A stretch of DNA of 64,000 nt from Ochromonas danica (Eukaryota > Sar > Chrysophyceae > Chromulinales > Chromulinaceae). The translations under genes were made by a program, and so were the position numbers. The notes under the pieces are model-generated. The model made no database searches. It was not told the DNA's origin and saw only the letters and a list, made by a program, of their open reading frames with translations. Shown here one piece after another: positions 59,874 through 64,000 of this stretch. Location: the NCBI GenBank assembly GCA_015146655.1, contig VKHL01000037.1, positions 62,001 to 126,000 on the forward strand, given 5' to 3'. Numbering within the stretch: position 1 is the first letter of the stretch; every line of letters starts with the position of its first letter.

Positions 59874-60778
59874 CTAGCCGAGATAGAGATCGAGGTCAGG
59901 ATACCAATTCTGCAACACACCCACCAGCTGTCGGAATGTCTCCTCCACCTCTGCATTTACCAGAATGCTGTCGAAATTGCCTTCTTCTTTCGAGTAAGCC
60001 AGCTCGGCCACTGCATTCTCCAGACGCACTTTGATCTTCTCCGCAGTCTCCGTGTTGCGACCACGCAGACGACTCTCCAGGTCCTGCAGAGAAGGAGGGG
60101 CGACGAACAAGTACTTGCAGTCCAGCTTCGACTTCTTCACCGTCTGCACTCCCTGCACGTCAATGTCCAGGATGCAGATCTTGCCTTGGCCACGAATCGA
60201 ATCGATGGCTTGGTAGGAGGTGCCGTAATAGTTGGTGTGTACCTTGGCATACTCCACAAAGTCTCCTCGTTCCACAGCATCTTCGAACTCCTCCTTGCTC
60301 ACAAAGTGATAGTGCACACCATTCACCTCTCCTGGACGAGGAGCTCGGGTGGTGTGGGAGACAGAGAAGCCAAAGAGGTCTGGGAAGGCCTCGAGCAGCT
60401 TGTTGATGAGCGTGCCCTTGCCCACTCCAGATGGACCTGCTATCACAACAGGACTTGGTCCGTTGGAACCATTTTTCCGCAAGTTGCTAAAGTAGAAGTA
60501 ACCAAACTTCACCAGGTCAGTGGGTTTCTGATTCATAATAGCGTATAGAAAGTCATCGAGCAGAGAGGTCAGTTCAGGATGATCTTGCATGTACTTCCGA
60601 TTGTCTTCCATGACGTGGTTGCGATATTCTCTCAGTTTGCTGAGCTCTGCTGCGAGGCTTGAAGAATAGCCGAGAGTTTGATAAGTGTATGGACTGTAAA
60701 CACCATGAGATATCACACTTACATATCATCATTTCCAAAGGTGGGATTGGTACCAGCAGGTACAAGAGGTTGATTCAT
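59874..60778 (-). CDS. RIIa (dimerisation-docking) - guanylate kinase fusion
   Basis: Two exons on the minus strand (60723-60778 and 59874-60693) give 291 residues. They are joined across a 29-base intron (GTAAGT...TTACAG); without splicing a TAA follows at once. The N-terminal part contains HPELTSLLDDFLYAIMNQKP followed by TDLVKFGYFYFSNL (about 57-91), the RIIa/Dpy-30-like fold that docks on AKAP-type helices such as radial-spoke proteins. The C-terminal part is guanylate kinase: P-loop GPSGVGKGT (105-113), TTRAPRPGEVNGVHYHF, IDVQG and RLRGRNTET, which converts GMP to GDP. The pairing suggests local nucleotide supply in the axoneme. The start ATG at 60776-60778 depends on the 29-base intron; otherwise translation would begin further downstream. 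Confidence 0.85.
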
Positions 60779-61003
60779 TACTTGTTGGATTTGATTGATT
60801 TGATTTGTTTTGTGCTGTTTGACGAAACCACGATAGGGACACCAAAAGGTCATTATTTGCACTTAAACCTCATCATTGTCTGCAAGAAAACCCTTCTCTT
60901 GCTCTGTGGTGTCCCTCCAACACAATTTTCAAACGACGTGAAAACAAACTATTATCAACACGTTAACAATTGGTCTTTGTTGTGGTTGTTGTGTTTCTTA
61001 CGA
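60779..61003. promoter_or_regulatory. Bidirectional promoter of RIIa-guanylate kinase and topoisomerase III
   Basis: 225 bases separate the two start codons. The TOP3 frame stays open leftwards through this region, so an N-terminal extension of TOP3 (for example for mitochondrial import) is possible. No specific motif is evident. Confidence 0.35.
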
Positions 61004-64000
61004 ATGAGAGTACTCTCAGTGGCTGAGAAGCCATCAGTTGCTAAGGAGCTTGCAGCGATTATTGGCAAAGGTCATCCTGTCAACCGACGCGCTGGTTTCT
61101 CGCCTTACAATCACGTCTTTGACATCCAGGACTGCCTCTTTCAAGACCAGCATGTTCAAATGTCAATCACCTCTGTTAGTGGACACATGATGGATTTGGA
61201 ATTTGACGCCTCCTTCAAGTCTTGGTCGTCTTGCAATCCTGTCGATCTCTTCCAAGCGCCACTCCACAAGACAGTCAAGAAAGAAAGCGTGGACATCCAG
61301 CGAACGATTCAACGTGAAGCTAGGCAATGTCAAGTATTACTTTTGTGGCTGGATTGTGATTTGGAAGGAGAGAATATCGCCTTTGAAGTTGTGCGCGTGG
61401 CTTTGGAGGGAAATCCTCGTCTCGATGTCTATCGCGCACGATTCTCTGCGTTGATTGAAAGAGACATCTTACGCACTCTACGTCACCCTGAACGTCCTCG
61501 TCAATCAATGAATGATGCAGTGGATGCCAGGCAAGAGATCGATTTGCGCATTGGCGCAGCTTTCACCAGATTTCAGACGATGCGATTACGACGACGATTT
61601 GAAGACATTGGACAGTCCTCTGTCATCAGCTATGGTCCGTGTCAATTCCCAACCTTAGGATTTGTTGTGGCAAGACAGCAGCAGATCCGTTCTTTCCGTC
61701 CACAATCGTTTTGGTATCTAGCATTGGATTGTTGGTACAGTGATCCAGACCACATGACAGAGACAGAAGCTTCTGGGAGAGGCAAGGACAACAACAAAGC
61801 GACTTTATCACTGCATTGGCAAAGAGGAAGAGTATATGATCGCTTTACAGCTCTCGTGCTTTTGGAACGCTGTCTAGAAGCAAATCATGCTCGCGTTCTG
61901 TCTTGCCAAGAGAAGCCCGTGAGCAAGATGAGACCGTTGCCTCTTAACACCATCGAATTTCAAATTTTGGCTTCGAGATGTCTTCGTCTGTCGTCAGAAA
62001 GGGCTATGGCGATAGCTGAAGGATTGTATCAGCGAGGTTTGCTGTCGTATCCGCGTACCGAGACGAATTTCTTTCAGGTATGTTGTAGTTTGGTGAAGTC
62101 GACCGCTACAATCATAGTGACCGTTGCTTAGCACGTGATTGGTATCACCTTGTCTGATTGATTGCTTCTAACTGTCTCATAGGATGGGTTTGATTTGCGT
62201 GGACTGTTGGTTGAGCAGAGCACTCATCCACAATGGGGAGAATATGTTCAACAGCGCCTTGTGGACGAAGGAGGAGGAGGAGGCTGGCAGTGGCCTAGGA
62301 AAGGAGGTAAAGATGATCAGGCACATCCTCCCATTCACCCTACCCGATGCGTCGCTCCTAATAACCTCGAGAATGATGACGAGAGAGCTGTCTACGACCT
62401 CGTCAGCCGGCACTTCTTGGCAGCGTGTTCGAAAGACGCTAAAGGCAGTCAAACGACCATCGTGACGGAACTCTCTCCTCTCGAGCAAGGAGGCGATGGT
62501 GAGATCTTTACTGCTTCTGGTTTAGTCGTTCTAGAACGAAATTACCTGGAAGTCTACGGAAAATATGATTTCTGGAGTGGTAGCAAAGTGCCGAAGGTTG
62601 CCGTGGGAGATCGACTGGCAGTGAAAGGACTGTTATTGCGTGAAGGGCGAACTTGTCCACCTGAACTTCTCTCTGAAGCTGATCTGATTGCACAGATGGA
62701 CCGCAACGGCATTGGAACTGATGCAACCATTGCCTCTCACATTTCCACCATTCAGACTCGAGGTTATGCCGTGAAAGAAGGCGCGAATCAACGCTTCCGA
62801 GCCACTCCCTTGGGCGAGGCCTTAGTCGAAGGATATCAAGCTATGGGGTATCAACTCAATCGCCCCGAGTTACGTGCCGCGATTGAAAGTGATTGCCAGC
62901 GTGTTGCACGAGGCGAAGCTGTCAAAGAAGAAGTCGTTCGACGTTGTCTTCAAAGCATGAAAACCTGCTTTGTTGCTTGCCAACGTGAAGTGAGCAAGCT
63001 TGATGCAGCGATGGAGAAGCATTTCCTTTTGCTGGGGAATGGAAGGGAAGACAGCTATGACATTGTTGACCCCAATCACGCAGCTTGCGGAGTTTGTCAT
63101 GAAGGCATGGAGCTGCGACAAGATCGCATGCGCGGTGACGGAGGAGGAGGGGCGGAGATTCGACGATATCTCTTTTGTACCACTTGCCGTAAATCTTATC
63201 CTTTACCTAGTCGAGGTGAATTAGCTCCACATGAAGTGAGCTGTCCAATCTGTCACTTCCAAGTTGTTGCAGTTCGACGTGATCAGTCGCAGTACTACCT
63301 CTGCCCGCATTGTCTCAACCATCCTCCTCCTCCTCCAGATGGGGTAGAGAACCTTCTGCAGGACTTCCGTTGCTTCAACTGTGCTCGAGAAGACTGTGCC
63401 TTGGCTTCACGCGTTGCCTCAGCGGAAGTTGAACTTGCTGCTTGCTGGCTGTGTGCCAACGGCAGATTGAAGTTGCGCAAATCACCCAAAGGGTTTCTTG
63501 TTGGCTGCTCTATGCAAGCATGCAAAGCCACTTGGTGGCTTCCGAAGTTCATTAAGTCAGGTTAGCTACTGTATTAATCGCTTTGACCTTCTTGTTGGTC
63601 TGACAGCAGCTGATCATGTTATCTCCCTGTTGTGTTGTTAGCTGCGGCTGAGGAAGGCAAAAAGTGCGAGCGATGCTCCATCGTGAAGTTGAATTGTGTC
63701 TTCAACCTGTCCAAAAGTCCTCGTGGATTGGAGCCACAGCGTTTGGTTTGTCCACGTTGTGACTCTCTGTGGCAGCTCGCCGACCATCCTTCGCTGCCTT
63801 TACCTTCCTCTTTGACAACGACAACGACAACGACTGCATCCATGTCGATGAGCGGTGGGGGAACAGTTGCTAGAAGAGCACCTATCGCGCCTCAGATAGA
63901 AGAAGTGATCATTGTGGGGGATGGTGGAGGAGATGCCTATAGTGCTGCTCTAGCTGGTCGAAGAACTGCAAAGAAAGCGACAACTGCCCGCCCCAATCAA
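61004..64000 (+). CDS. TOP3: DNA topoisomerase III, type IA (3' end beyond the window)
   Basis: Type IA topoisomerase III cuts one strand and, with BLM/RecQ and RMI1, dissolves double Holliday junctions. Exons seen are 61004-62077, 62183-63560 and 63642 to the window end; the last is still open. The product begins VLSVAEKPSVAKEL (TOPRIM), with LDCDLEGENIAFE as the acidic metal motif, IDLRIGAAFTRFQT, the catalytic Tyr349 in SYPRTET, and GIGTDATIASHI. The C-terminal part has at least three Cys4 zinc fingers, and residues resembling CERCSIVKLNCVFNL near the end suggest a GRF-like or topo-type finger. The number of zinc fingers and the IGTDAT motif fit TOP3-alpha better than TOP3-beta. The N-terminus may extend upstream (see the promoter entry). 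Confidence 0.95.

Noticed and set aside
1-64000. CRISPR arrays, rRNA and tRNA genes
   Set aside because: No regular spacer-repeat pattern and no recognisable rRNA or tRNA sequence was seen by eye; a tRNAscan run could still find a single tRNA.

Overview
The window is nuclear DNA of a flagellated, photosynthetic eukaryote whose plastid came from a red alga by secondary endosymbiosis, most likely an ochrophyte (photosynthetic stramenopile). The evidence is: short GT-AG introns (29 to about 146 nt) in about half the genes; N-terminal presequences of signal-peptide plus transit-peptide type with Phe just after the cleavage site (ASA-FRP, SQS-FHY, MRA-FRL) on a thylakoid-like membrane protein, a DapA-type enzyme and an isoleucyl-tRNA synthetase; an Omp85-type beta-barrel protein; and flagellar-type genes (LC8-like dynein light chain, RIIa-guanylate kinase). 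I see no rRNA, tRNA, transposon, virus-like element or CRISPR array. The species is not identified.

Layout. 1-1.6 kb: the 3' end of a shortened paralogue of the giant gene further right, followed by about 2.4 kb with no convincing gene. 4-24 kb: a compact mix of housekeeping genes, many in head-to-head pairs on short shared promoters: an unknown helical protein, proteasome RPN11, an exostosin-like glycosyltransferase, Elongin-C, an unknown receptor-like membrane protein, an unknown Tudor-like protein, arginase, dihydrodipicolinate synthase, a plastid Omp85, NOC2, a plastid two-TM protein and a beta-trefoil glycosyltransferase. 24-31 kb: a 2233-aa cation channel that looks like two complete two-pore channels (TPC) joined in one chain. 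31-36 kb: a zinc-finger methyltransferase and plastid IleRS. 36.3-55.1 kb: one uninterrupted 18.7-kb reading frame for a 6242-aa protein that joins an RNF213-type AAA+ core, an integrin-like VWA domain, an IQ/RGG segment and three CbxX/CfxQ AAA+ modules. 55-64 kb: a RING-CH protein, a PDZ-PX protein, a membrane-anchored TauD-like dioxygenase, LC8-like dynein light chain, RIIa-guanylate kinase and DNA topoisomerase III (cut by the window end).

How parts may connect. Four or five products point to the plastid (DapA for lysine synthesis, IleRS for organelle translation, Omp85 for membrane transport, the two-TM protein for the thylakoid). LC8-like and RIIa-guanylate kinase lie tail to tail and both fit the flagellar axoneme. 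The giant RNF213-like protein has no RING finger that I can find, but a separate RING-CH gene starts about 400 bp downstream of it. The strongest candidates for undescribed biology are the RNF213-VWA-triple-CfxQ protein with its tail-anchored truncated paralogue, and the tandem TPC channel.
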